This document shows positions 35,436 to 43,736 of a DNA stretch of 64,000 nt, piece by piece. Within the stretch, counting starts at the first letter, position 1. The number at the start of each line of letters is the position of its first letter. Origin of the DNA: M55B129 sp964506505 (GTDB lineage: Bacteria; Bacillota; Dethiobacteria; DTU022); assembly GCA_964506505.1 (NCBI GenBank), contig CAZDKY010000007.1, positions 16,036-80,035 of the forward strand. The letters are read 5' to 3'. The position numbers and the translations under genes are program-made. The notes under the pieces were generated by a model. That model saw only the letters and a program-made list of their open reading frames with translations. It was not told where the DNA came from and ran no database searches.

Positions 35436-36820
35436 TACTTACCCAAACAAAATTCGCTAAATATCTTATCCAACAATTCCTCCTGAATCGTTTCCCCTGT
35501 TATTTCACCCATTTTCAACCATGCATTCTGCAGTTCAAGACTGACTAATTCAGGTGGTTCTTGCACCAGCATTTTCTGTGCTCGCTCAATGCATATATAA
35601 GTTTCTTCCAGTATTTGTTCATGTCGTATCGAAATTACCGCCGGTCCTTCACTAACTCCCTTGAAAAGCACATCCATCTGCTCCGCTGCCGCTTCTTCTA
35701 AATCACTCATGCCTTCTCCTCTGATGGCAGCTGTATGCACAATAGGGGCATCTTTGTAGCATTTTCTTACTTTTTCCAACGAAATTTTCATCTCAAGATC
35801 CTTTTTATTGATCACTACAACCTTCCCCTGGCCTGGTTCCACCATAGCTGCGATTTTTCTATCTTCATCTTCCCACTTTCGTGAACCGTCATGAACGGTT
35901 ATGATCAGCTTTGCCTGTTCCGCCGCCTTTTTCGAACGGGCTATTCCTTCTATTTCCACTGGATCTTCAGTACCCTGAATACCTGCCGTATCAATTAGTT
36001 TTATCGGATACCCTCCCAGGTTCATATATCCTTCCAGAATGTCTCGCGTTGTGCCCGGTATTTCATGTACAATAGCCCTCTGCTGCTTTAGCATTGCATT
36101 TAGAAGTGATGATTTCCCTACATTTGGCTTGCCAATGATAGCGATACTAACTCCTTCCTGGAAAGCCCTGTTTCTAACAATATCTCTCAACATGATTTTT
36201 ATTTCTTCTTTTACATATGTTATTGCTGCTTCTACCTTTTTTAGATCACCATCGTCCATTTCGTACTCTTCCGGGTAGTCAAAAGATGCTTCAAGTGGTG
36301 CTCTTGCTTCAATCAGTCTTTCTCTTAACACCTTTACTTTATCATCCAAAGCCCCCCTTATATTTCTTGCCGCTGCTTTTACTGCTTCTTCTGAACGTGC
36401 CTTGATCATATTGATAACCGCTTCTGCACGGCTTAAATCAATTCTGCCATTAATAAAAGCTCTTTTTGTGAATTCTCCAGGCTCTGCTAATCTTGCGCCA
36501 TTTTGCATAGTAATTTTTAAAATTGTCCGCATAGCAAATACACCACTGTGACAATTAATTTCAACTACATCTTCTCGTGTGTATGTATACGGCGACGGCA
36601 TAAATGAAACTAATACTTCATCGACTGTTTCACCTTTTATATTTAAAACATGCCCATGATAAAGATGTTTTGCTTCAGGGTAATCGCAAGTCATTTTACC
36701 TGAAGGGACAAAGATTTTCTGCCCAATATCAAATGACTTCGGGCCGCTCAGGCGCACAATACCGATACCACCTTCTCCAAGAGGTGTGCTTATTGCTGTA
36801 ATAGTATCATTTTCCTGCAT
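35435..36820 (-). CDS. mnmE: tRNA modification GTPase MnmE
   Basis: Works with MnmG to make cmnm5U at the wobble base of several tRNAs. The 461-residue product has the N-terminal tetrahydrofolate-binding domain (about 1-120), a helical domain, an inserted G domain (about 220-380) with GKPNVGKSSLLN, DTAGI and NKKDL, and the C-terminal FCLGK where the cysteine is the conserved catalytic candidate. The ATG at 36820 has GAGGGG about 11 nt upstream. It starts a new transcript after the jag terminator. Confidence 0.97.
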   Translation of the reverse strand: MQENDTITAISTPLGEGGIGIVRLSGPKSFDIGQKIFVPSGKMTCDYPEAKHLYHGHVLNIKGETVDEVLVSFMPSPYTYTREDVVEINCHSGVFAMRTILKITMQNGARLAEPGEFTKRAFINGRIDLSRAEAVINMIKARSEEAVKAAARNIRGALDDKVKVLRERLIEARAPLEASFDYPEEYEMDDGDLKKVEAAITYVKEEIKIMLRDIVRNRAFQEGVSIAIIGKPNVGKSSLLNAMLKQQRAIVHEIPGTTRDILEGYMNLGGYPIKLIDTAGIQGTEDPVEIEGIARSKKAAEQAKLIITVHDGSRKWEDEDRKIAAMVEPGQGKVVVINKKDLEMKISLEKVRKCYKDAPIVHTAAIRGEGMSDLEEAAAEQMDVLFKGVSEGPAVISIRHEQILEETYICIERAQKMLVQEPPELVSLELQNAWLKMGEITGETIQEELLDKIFSEFCLGK

Positions 36821-36868
36821 TCATCTCGCTTCCCCTCTTTCATAAATTTACCTCGTTCTGCAGCTCAT

Positions 36869-36895
36869 AAAAAAACCGCCCCATTTCCGGGGCGG
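36869..36895 (-). terminator. Rho-independent terminator after jag
   Basis: On the minus strand CCGCCCC-(6 nt)-GGGGCGG is followed by seven T, 17 bp past the jag stop. It separates the rpmH-rnpA-yidD-yidC-jag transcript from mnmE. Confidence 0.92.
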
Positions 36896-36911
36896 CACCG
36901 TCAATTTTTTA

Positions 36912-37532
36912 TCAGCAGGGAGCGATAACCACTTTTCTGTACGGCTCCTCTCCTTCACTGTAGGTCTGAACCCCCGTATAATCCTGCAGGGCTATGTGAA
37001 TAATCCTTCTTTCCTGAGGCGTCATCGGTTCAAGAGCCTGCTTATGTCCTTCATTGTTCACCTTCCTTGCAACATTCCTGGCCAGTTGAGTAAGTGTTAT
37101 TTCCCTTTTTTCTCTGTAATTTTCAACATCCAGAATAACCATTTTGTTAAGGTTGCTGAACTGTCTTCTTGTGATCACATTTAGCAGGTACTGTAATTCA
37201 CTTATGGTCCGACCTCTTCTGCCTATTAAAGCTCCCACATCTTCACCATATATATCAGCTTCCAATTTTTCATCGTCTTCCTGAATTTCAATTTTCCCTT
37301 TAATATTCATAAAGGTTATTGTTTTTTCAAGATAATCCGCCAGGTATGCTCCCGCCTGTCTGGCGGGACGAACCCTTACTTTTGCCTCTTTGCTGCCCAG
37401 CAAACCCAGAATCCCCTGTGACGGTTCTTCAATGACCTCAGCAATGGCATTGTCCTTTCTTATACCCAGTGCAGATAAAGCTTTTTCTATAGCCTCGTCT
37501 ACATTACGGCCTACAGCTTCATATTCTATCAT
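36912..37532 (-). CDS. jag: RNA-binding protein Jag/KhpB
   Basis: Cytosolic RNA-binding protein linked to cell division and elongation. The 206-residue product has the Jag-N domain (about 1-50, YEAVGRNVDEAIEKAL), a KH domain (about 70-145, with ALIGRRGRTISELQYL) and a C-terminal R3H domain (MTPQERRIIHIALQ). The start overlaps the yidC stop by 4 bp (ATGA). It is placed directly after yidC, as in most Bacillota. Confidence 0.96.
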   Translation of the reverse strand: MIEYEAVGRNVDEAIEKALSALGIRKDNAIAEVIEEPSQGILGLLGSKEAKVRVRPARQAGAYLADYLEKTITFMNIKGKIEIQEDDEKLEADIYGEDVGALIGRRGRTISELQYLLNVITRRQFSNLNKMVILDVENYREKREITLTQLARNVARKVNNEGHKQALEPMTPQERRIIHIALQDYTGVQTYSEGEEPYRKVVIAPC

Positions 37533-38404
37533 TTCTTAACCTTCCCTTTTGTGGCCTTTTTTTTCGAAACATTCCCCTGCAATTTACCTGCTTTTTTCTG
37601 ACTGTCCATCTTGCTGCTGCCATCTGGGTCCTGCATGGATTTTTTTTCTTTTATTTTTAAATCCTTTTTATTACCTTCTCCGACACTGTCTTGGTCTGCT
37701 GCACTACTATTGTCCATTTTGCTAATAAACAAATGCTGTCCTATTGAAAATAGATTGTTCATAATCCAGTAGATGACAAGACCAATTGGAAAGCTGAAGC
37801 TAAACACTGTAATCATTACCGGCATCATGTAGAGCATCATTTTTTGGCTGCCTTCAGCTGGAGTAGACATTTTTGAATAAAGATAGGTCGTCGCTCCGGC
37901 AATTAAAGGGAATAGGTATAGGACCCCTAACTGACCAATGATCCCTTCCAGGCTAATTCCTTCACTCCCCGGTAAATACGGCAATTCCAGTAAATTAATT
38001 TTTAAACTTTCTGTAACGACATTTGGAAACAAAAATGGATTGATTTCACCCATGTCCAGAAAAGCATTCGCTTCTCTCAGTAATCTAAAAATACCAATTA
38101 GTATGGGAAACTGAACCAGCAATGGCAAACATCCGGCCAGCGGATTAATATTGTTTTCCTTCATGAACTCAGTCATTACTTTATTCTGTTTTTCTTTATC
38201 ATCTTTATATTTTTCCTGAATTTTCTTCATTTCAGGCTGCATTAACTGCATCCGCTTAGCCGATTGAATCTGTTTGTTGTTCAATGGGAAAGTGGCCAGT
38301 TTAACAAGAACAGTCATAATAATGATGGCTGCCCCAAAATTTGGTACATACTCATATATGAAACTTAGCACGACCCCGAAAAATTGAGCTATGGCATCTA
38401 TCAT
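37529..38404 (-). CDS. yidC: Membrane protein insertase YidC/SpoIIIJ
   Basis: Inserts membrane proteins and helps the Sec translocon. The 291-residue product has five hydrophobic segments; the positive residue of the hydrophilic groove is lysine (VLVKLATFPL) where many have arginine. It has a coiled cytosolic loop with KRMQLMQPEMKKIQEKY, MKENNINPLAGCLPLLVQFPILIG, and no lipobox. The last 60 residues or so form a strongly basic, lysine-rich tail that could touch ribosomal RNA. It lies between yidD and jag. Confidence 0.96.
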   Translation of the reverse strand: MIDAIAQFFGVVLSFIYEYVPNFGAAIIIMTVLVKLATFPLNNKQIQSAKRMQLMQPEMKKIQEKYKDDKEKQNKVMTEFMKENNINPLAGCLPLLVQFPILIGIFRLLREANAFLDMGEINPFLFPNVVTESLKINLLELPYLPGSEGISLEGIIGQLGVLYLFPLIAGATTYLYSKMSTPAEGSQKMMLYMMPVMITVFSFSFPIGLVIYWIMNNLFSIGQHLFISKMDNSSAADQDSVGEGNKKDLKIKEKKSMQDPDGSSKMDSQKKAGKLQGNVSKKKATKGKVKK

Positions 38405-38443
38405 CTGATATCCTCCTACTGTCTGCCTTTTCTGGCTGATCCA

Positions 38444-38707
38444 TTATTCAACAGGATCGTATCCGCCCGGATTAAATGGATGGCAGCGTAAAATTCTTTT
38501 CATTCCCATGTACAGGCCCCGGACAATTCCATAACGTTCCACTGCTTCATAAGTATATTGTGAACAAGAAGGGTAAAACCGACATACTCGAGGTTTTAAG
38601 GGAGAAATGTACATCCTGTAAAAGTTTATTAGAAAAAGACATATCCTTTTAAAAATATATCCAGTTATTCTTATTCCTCTAGTATAATAATTTTCCCTTT
38701 CCGGCAA
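38444..38707 (-). CDS. yidD: Membrane protein insertion efficiency factor YidD
   Basis: Small membrane-associated protein that aids YidC. The 87-residue product has the family core INFYRMYISPL, then CRFYPSCSQYTYEA and RILRCHPFNPGGYDPV. Two starts are possible. The TTG at 38707 has AAGGAG 11 nt upstream inside rnpA and adds a 13-residue polar extension. Alternatively, GAGGAA at the rnpA stop would serve the ATA at 38668, giving 74 residues that begin where other YidD proteins begin. The gene overlaps rnpA by 37 bp if the TTG is used. Confidence 0.93.
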   Translation of the reverse strand: MPERENYYTRGIRITGYIFKRICLFLINFYRMYISPLKPRVCRFYPSCSQYTYEAVERYGIVRGLYMGMKRILRCHPFNPGGYDPVE

Positions 38708-39012
38708 AGATAATACAACTCCTTCTGCGCTCTTTTGAATTCAATATCCACCGCCGGTTTTCTAGCAATTATTACCATGTCGTAACCTTGTCTCATTTTT
38801 CCTTCGAGCATTTTGAGCGCTTCTCGGTAAACCCTTTTGATTCTATTACGAACTACACTTTTACCTACCTTTTTACTGACCGCAAAACCTATTCTGTTAT
38901 AGATTAAACCGTTTGGACAGTAATAAAGGACGATGTTTCTCGTCACAACCGTCCTGCCGTGGCGGTATACCCGCCTGAAATCCCAGTTTTTTTTCAACCT
39001 GTACAGCGTCAT
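38671..39012 (-). CDS. rnpA: Ribonuclease P protein component
   Basis: Protein subunit of RNase P, which matures tRNA 5' ends. The 113-residue basic protein has the RNR signature in VVRNRIKRVYREAL and the upstream FAVSKKVGKSVV. The ATG at 39012 follows the rpmH stop by 9 bp without a clear ribosome site, which suggests coupling to rpmH. Part of the rpmH-rnpA-yidD-yidC-jag operon. Confidence 0.96.
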   Translation of the reverse strand: MTLYRLKKNWDFRRVYRHGRTVVTRNIVLYYCPNGLIYNRIGFAVSKKVGKSVVRNRIKRVYREALKMLEGKMRQGYDMVIIARKPAVDIEFKRAQKELYYLCRKGKIIILEE

Positions 39013-39021
39013 TTTATTTTA

Positions 39022-39156
39022 TCAGGCACTGATTCTTTTGCGCATTTTTTGTCTTCTTCTTTTAATAATCTGTCTACCGGCCTGCGTTCTCATTCTTTTA
39101 AGAAAACCATGGACGCGCTTTCTTTGCCTTTTTTTCGGCTGATATGTTCTTTTCAT
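39022..39156 (-). CDS. rpmH: 50S ribosomal protein L34
   Basis: The smallest gene of the operon: 44 codons, a highly basic product starting MKRTYQPKKRQRKRVHGF and ending in the family's arginine/lysine-rich helix (KRRRQKMRKR). The ATG at 39156 has AAGGGG 6 nt upstream. It is the first gene to the left of oriC, divergent from dnaA, as in most Bacillota. Confidence 0.97.
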   Translation of the reverse strand: MKRTYQPKKRQRKRVHGFLKRMRTQAGRQIIKRRRQKMRKRISA

Positions 39157-39193
39157 AACTTACCCCTTTATTATTCATTGATATTATTAAAAA

Positions 39194-39223
39194 ATTATAC
39201 ATTAATCATGGTAATCATGTCAA
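39194..39223 (-). promoter_or_regulatory. Promoter of the rpmH-rnpA operon
   Basis: On the minus strand TTGACA (39218-39223), 18 nt, then TATAAT (39194-39199): both hexamers are exact consensus. It lies about 40 nt before rpmH, within the oriC-proximal gap. Confidence 0.88.
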
Positions 39224-39234
39224 GAAATCAGAAC

Positions 39235-39378
39235 TGTTGATAAATCTAACCATCTTTTCAGAAACCCCTTTGCATTGGAGATTTAATCTGTTAATATGTT
39301 AATAACAGTTTCTCGTCATCTTCTATTTTTTGAAAGTTATCCACAGCCTCTGTTAATAACTCTGTTTTATGTTAATAA
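39235..39378. other. oriC: Upstream part of oriC / dnaA control region
   Basis: The 257-bp gap between rpmH and dnaA holds one exact DnaA box TTATCCACA at 39337-39345, a one-mismatch box TGTTGATAA (minus strand) at 39235-39243, and a set of TGTTAATAA repeats at 39297-39305, 39351-39359 and 39370-39378, with a fourth copy differing at the last base at 39289-39297. The repeats differ from the DnaA box complement at one or two positions and may be weak sites or serve dnaA autoregulation. Confidence 0.75.
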
Positions 39379-39413
39379 CTCTTGGTTCTTACTCTACTCG
39401 CAGGAGGATTTTT

Positions 39414-40805
39414 ATGGACAACCACCTTAATGAAATATGGCAGTTAACTCTGCAGGAGTTGAGCAAGGACCTTAATAAACCAAGTTTCGAAACCTGGTTT
39501 AATCTGACCAGACCTGCTTCCATAGAAAATCAGTGCCTTGTTATAGAAGTACCCAACGATTTCACCAGAGAATGGTTTGAAGCTCGCTACAGCGATCAAA
39601 TTCACAGAGCATTAAAAGAAATCACTTCAGAAAATTACCGGGTCAGTTTTATTGTTTCCTCAGATTTTCAAAATTCAGATCTTAATCAGGATATTGCCAC
39701 TGAAGATATCAATTCTTCACTAAATAGTCATTTTACAGCGCGTGCCCCCATTAACAATAATACCCGTTCAACAAAGAATATTTCCAGTTTTAATCCTCGG
39801 TATACCTTTGATACATTTGTTGTCGGTTCCTGTAATCGCCTCTCCCATGCTGCTTCACAGGCCGTTGCCGAAAGCCCCTCCAAGGCTTACAATCCACTTT
39901 TTATTTACGGTGGTGTCGGGCTGGGGAAAACGCACCTGCTCCATGCTATTGGTCAATATGCCTTACTCAATCACGGATTTAACAAGGTTTTCTACTTTTC
40001 ATCTGAAAAATTCACCAATGAATTCATTAATGCAATCCGCGACAATAAAACTGTTGAGTTTAGAAATAAATATCGTAATATGGATATATTATTAATTGAT
40101 GATATCCAGTTTTTAGCAGGCAAAGAACAGACCCAGGAAGAATTCTTCCATACTTTTAATGCTCTCCACGATAACAATAAACAGATTGTCATATCCAGCG
40201 ATCGTCCTCCAAAAGAAATTCCCACCCTTGAAGACCGCCTTCGTTCAAGGTTTGAATGGGGACTGATCACCGATCTTCAGCCTCCCGATCTTGAAACACG
40301 TACTGCCATTCTTAAGAAAAAAGCTCTTTCAGACAGTATTGATATCTCTGATCAGGTTATTCAACACATTGCCAGCAAAGTAGTAACCAATATACGTGAA
40401 CTTGAAGGAGCATTGATCCGCATAGTTGCTTATGCTTCACTTTCAGACAGTCCGGTAACCATGGAACTTGCGGAAGATGCTCTGCATGATATCATTTACA
40501 CAAGACAGAAAAATATTTCAGTTTCTCATGTTATTGAAATTACAGCTGCCAATTTTGGCATAAACCCTGAAGATATTCAGTCCAAAAAACGCACTCAAAA
40601 TATTGCGTTAACAAGGCAGGTAGCCATGTACCTTTGCCGTATGCTGACCGATCTCTCCCTGCCCAAGATTGGTGAAGAATTCGGAGGCCGCGATCACACA
40701 ACAGTCCTTCATGGCTTTAAAAAAATTGATTCACTGATCACTGAAAATAGTGATTTTAAACACAGGGTAGAAATGATTAAAAACGATATTCTTAATAATA
40801 GCTGA
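39414..40805 (+). CDS. dnaA: Chromosomal replication initiator protein DnaA
   Basis: Opens oriC and loads the helicase. The 463-residue product has domain I (about 1-85, IWQLTLQELSKD), a variable linker, the AAA+ domain III with Walker A YGGVGLGKTHLLHAIG and Walker B LLIDDIQFL, and domain IV with the DNA-binding signature GGRDHTTVLHG. I chose the ATG at 39414, with AGGAGG 6 nt upstream; the frame is open further up without a ribosome site. Perfect DnaA boxes lie on both sides of the gene, so autoregulation is likely. Confidence 0.98.
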   Translation: MDNHLNEIWQLTLQELSKDLNKPSFETWFNLTRPASIENQCLVIEVPNDFTREWFEARYSDQIHRALKEITSENYRVSFIVSSDFQNSDLNQDIATEDINSSLNSHFTARAPINNNTRSTKNISSFNPRYTFDTFVVGSCNRLSHAASQAVAESPSKAYNPLFIYGGVGLGKTHLLHAIGQYALLNHGFNKVFYFSSEKFTNEFINAIRDNKTVEFRNKYRNMDILLIDDIQFLAGKEQTQEEFFHTFNALHDNNKQIVISSDRPPKEIPTLEDRLRSRFEWGLITDLQPPDLETRTAILKKKALSDSIDISDQVIQHIASKVVTNIRELEGALIRIVAYASLSDSPVTMELAEDALHDIIYTRQKNISVSHVIEITAANFGINPEDIQSKKRTQNIALTRQVAMYLCRMLTDLSLPKIGEEFGGRDHTTVLHGFKKIDSLITENSDFKHRVEMIKNDILNNS

Positions 40806-40811
40806 ACATCC

Positions 40812-41045
40812 TGTGGATAAAATGTGTTTAAGTGATTTATTAATTTTACCGGAGATTAAAATCTTTTCTTTTAAACAATTTTTGCATACCTTATTCACAG
40901 TAAATTATTTTTTGTTAATTTTTTAAAGGACTATTTTTAAAGGTTTTTTTTATCATTTTCGTCTTTTACAAACACTATACACAACCATTATTACTATTAC
41001 TTTTTTTATTAATATAATATGTAAATCTAAATAATATGTGTATAA
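40812..41045. other. oriC: Downstream part of oriC (DnaA boxes and AT-rich region)
   Basis: The 284-bp dnaA-dnaN gap contains DnaA boxes TGTGGATAA (minus) at 40812-40820, TTATTCACA at 40891-40899, CTATACACA (one mismatch) at 40975-40983 and TGTGTATAA (minus) at 41037-41045. The stretch from about 40900 to 41060 is extremely rich in A and T with long T runs and is the best candidate for the unwinding element. With the boxes upstream of dnaA this gives a bipartite origin of the Bacillus type. Confidence 0.85.
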
Positions 41046-41089
41046 AATAATCTTTTTAAAAAATAACCATTGAAAGGGGTTTTTCCATA

Positions 41090-42199
41090 ATGCGCATTAC
41101 CACAGATACAGCGGCACTGGCTTCCTGTTTTGACATTATTGAAAAAGCTCTCCCTCTTCGGACTACAATACCGAGCATCGGTAATATTTTTTTGGAAGCA
41201 ACCGAAGATAATCTGTCCTTTTCAACCACTAATCTTGAAATGTTTATAAATTGCAGTATTCCCAATAAAAATGATCAGTCAGGTAAAATATTACTTCCCC
41301 CAAAAATTATAGATATTGTCCGTTATTTTCCAACAGAAGAAATTACAATAGATATAAATTGGGACAATTATCGCCTGGATATATCCGGCGGTTCCTCTCA
41401 TTTTAATCTCTACGGCGCAGATTACCATGATTATCCTGTTTTTACACTTCCGGATCATACGGAAAATGAAAGCTTTGTGTTTGAACAAAATATTTTCAAA
41501 AAAAATATGCGCAAAGTTGTTTTTGCTGCTTCCAATGAGGAAACCAGGCCCGCTTTTAATGGTGTTCTTTTCCAATTTAACAATCAACATTTAACCTTAA
41601 CTGCTTCTGATACCTACCGGTTGGTCGTAAAAGAGATATCAGATGACAGCTGGACAATAAATAACAAAAAATGTTTGGTTCCGGCAAAAGCGATGCGAGA
41701 ACTTCTCAGAATTATAGGAGATCAAAATCAAAATATGTCCCTTTCAGTAACAGATGATCTACTCTTATTCGAGTTTGGGCAGGTCCAATTATCAGCCAGG
41801 CTGCTTGACGAAAAGTACCCTGATGTCAGCGGTGTGATTCCTAAAGAGTATAAAAGCAGGATCACAATTGACAGAAAGGTTCTTGAGGATACAATTAGCA
41901 GGGCTTCCCTTCTGGCTGAGGGAAAGAATCAGGCTGTTAATCTTTTGTTAAAGGAGCAAAAACTCGAAGTTAAGGTTTCTTCACAGCAGGGTAGTATGGA
42001 AGATTTTGTCCCTGTTGAACATGAAGGAGAAGATTTAGAGCTGTATATTAACAGTCGTTTCATTCTTGATTTTTTAAAACTGGTTGATGACAATAGCATT
42101 ATCATAGACTTTCACGGCGATGGTGGACCGCTTGTTTTTAGACTTCCAGAAGATGACGGTTACCTTTATCTGGTTTTACCAATCAAGAAAATGAACTAA
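41090..42199 (+). CDS. dnaN: DNA polymerase III beta sliding clamp
   Basis: Ring-shaped processivity clamp, 369 residues, three repeated clamp domains. Recognisable segments are FNGVLFQF and LTASDTYRL in the middle and the C-terminal LVLPIKKMN (usual ending L-P-M/I-R-L/M). The ATG at 41090 has GAAAGGGG about 10 nt upstream. It follows the origin and leads directly to recF with a 25-bp gap; the small S4-domain gene (yaaA) that often sits there is absent. Confidence 0.97.
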   Translation: MRITTDTAALASCFDIIEKALPLRTTIPSIGNIFLEATEDNLSFSTTNLEMFINCSIPNKNDQSGKILLPPKIIDIVRYFPTEEITIDINWDNYRLDISGGSSHFNLYGADYHDYPVFTLPDHTENESFVFEQNIFKKNMRKVVFAASNEETRPAFNGVLFQFNNQHLTLTASDTYRLVVKEISDDSWTINNKKCLVPAKAMRELLRIIGDQNQNMSLSVTDDLLLFEFGQVQLSARLLDEKYPDVSGVIPKEYKSRITIDRKVLEDTISRASLLAEGKNQAVNLLLKEQKLEVKVSSQQGSMEDFVPVEHEGEDLELYINSRFILDFLKLVDDNSIIIDFHGDGGPLVFRLPEDDGYLYLVLPIKKMN

Positions 42200-42224
42200 T
42201 TATAAACCGGAGGAACCTGAATAC

Positions 42225-43358
42225 TTGTATTATTTGACCAATTTAATTCTCAAGCAGTTTAGGAATTATGAAAGTCAGTATGTTGAATTCAATCGCGGCC
42301 TTAACATTTTCGTTGGGAGTAATGCACAGGGAAAGACAAATATTCTTGAAGCAATTTATTATTTGTCTGTAACCCGTTCTTTTCGTACCAGGCGTGATCA
42401 AGAACTGACTCAAATTGGTAATCAATTATTTTTTTTAAAAGGGGTTTTTTTGAAAGAAGAGTTTTATCATGTTGTTCAAATAAGTTATCAAAGGAACAGT
42501 CCTCTTAAGATTCTTTCAAACAATGAAAAGGTGGAAAGATTTCTTCATATTCAGCGCTTTCCTGTGGTTGTTTTTAGCCCTGATGATTTAATGATTATCC
42601 GTGACAGCCCGGCCATACGCAGAAGGTTTTTGAACCTGGAAATATCGAAATTTAAAGGTACATATTTCCAAAACCTTAAAGAATATCAAAGAGTTCTTCT
42701 TCAACGCAACAGATTGTTGAAAGAAAACAGATACAATTCTCATCTCAACAAAATGCTTGATCCATGGGATCAGGCTCTGGTCAACGTGGGAACAAAAATA
42801 ATCCATGATCGCATTGAAATGGTTGAAGACCTGGGAAAAAAGGCACAGTTTTTCTTTAACCAGATGTACGGGGAGAAGGCAAACCTTACTTTAAATTATC
42901 GATGCAGTGTTGGCTGCTTTGAACAACCCGATGAAACCAGAACAAAGTTTCACGGAGCCTTATCAGAGGGCAGGCGGATTGAACTAAAAAGAGGATCGAC
43001 CATGTACGGGCCTCACCTTGATGACCTTAAGATCGCGATCAATGGAAACAATACAAGGTATTATTCTTCACAGGGGCAAAAAAGAGCTGCAGCACTCTCT
43101 TTAAAAATGGCTGAAGCAATGATTTTGAAAGAGAAAACGGGATTGAACCCTGTTATATTACTTGACGATGTCTTTTCGGAATTTGACAGAGTGCGTAAAG
43201 AATACCTGCTCCTTTTTTTAAAGGAAAATGGAGGGCAGTGTTTTTTAACTTCTGCTGTTGATATTGATGATTTACTAAAAAAAACGGAAAAAGATTATAA
43301 GGTAATGGCTGTTGAGCAGGGGAGGATTGTCAGTGAAACAGGTGGGCTCTCTTGTTGA
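42225..43358 (+). CDS. recF: DNA replication and repair protein RecF
   Basis: SMC-like ATPase that helps RecA load at gaps. The 377-residue product has Walker A GSNAQGKTNILEA near residue 30, the signature YSSQGQKRAAALSLKMAEA near 285 and Walker B ILLDDVFSEFD. It begins with TTG at 42225, GGAGG 11 nt upstream; a second in-frame TTG at 42234 is also possible. Its 3' end overlaps the next gene by 26 bp. Confidence 0.96.
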   Translation: MYYLTNLILKQFRNYESQYVEFNRGLNIFVGSNAQGKTNILEAIYYLSVTRSFRTRRDQELTQIGNQLFFLKGVFLKEEFYHVVQISYQRNSPLKILSNNEKVERFLHIQRFPVVVFSPDDLMIIRDSPAIRRRFLNLEISKFKGTYFQNLKEYQRVLLQRNRLLKENRYNSHLNKMLDPWDQALVNVGTKIIHDRIEMVEDLGKKAQFFFNQMYGEKANLTLNYRCSVGCFEQPDETRTKFHGALSEGRRIELKRGSTMYGPHLDDLKIAINGNNTRYYSSQGQKRAAALSLKMAEAMILKEKTGLNPVILLDDVFSEFDRVRKEYLLLFLKENGGQCFLTSAVDIDDLLKKTEKDYKVMAVEQGRIVSETGGLSC

Positions 43359-43635
43359 AAAGATGTTGAAAAATTGTGGATTATGGCAGGGGTACCAGCA
43401 GCATCTGCTCGTTGAGAACTGGGAACAGATAATGGGCCCAGCTTTGTCAGAGGTGACCAGAGCGGAAAAATTGGACCATGGTATAATATGGGTTTCAGTG
43501 AAAGATTCAGTATGGTCTTATCACCTCTCATTGATGAAAACTCAATTAATTGATAAACTAAACAGGTATACCGGAAATAAAATGGTCCGTGATATTTTTT
43601 TTGTTATTGATGAACCGGATCAGAAGGAATCGTAA
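43333..43635 (+). CDS. DUF721 family protein (DciA-like)
   Basis: A 100-residue protein matching the DUF721 family, several members of which (DciA) act as loaders of the replicative helicase. Family marks are the central W-x-x-I-M-G (ENWEQIMGPALSEVTRAEKL) and VSVKDSVWSYHLSLMKTQLIDKLN. The start GTG at 43333 has GGGAGG 7 nt upstream and overlaps the recF end by 26 bp. A DciA-type helicase role is inference, since Bacillota often use DnaI instead and none is visible here. Confidence 0.83.
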   Translation: MKQVGSLVEKMLKNCGLWQGYQQHLLVENWEQIMGPALSEVTRAEKLDHGIIWVSVKDSVWSYHLSLMKTQLIDKLNRYTGNKMVRDIFFVIDEPDQKES

Positions 43636-43736
43636 AAAATCAGTGTAATTGTATTATTCAGAGCCTGTCCCTTATCATAGAATACAACAATTCTCCTCTA
43701 ATAGTGGGACTGTTGCGCAGCGCAAGGAGTAAAATA

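Noticed and set aside
32056..36820. Noc-binding sites (ATTTCCCGGGAAAT type) near noc
   Set aside because: No such palindrome was seen in the window; the only clear palindromic centromere sites are the two parS copies.
43713..43725. Palindrome TTGCGCAGCGCAA before remB as an operator
   Set aside because: It overlaps the ribosome site and is short; a chance palindrome or a small hairpin at the initiation site is as likely. I noted it only in the gene entry.
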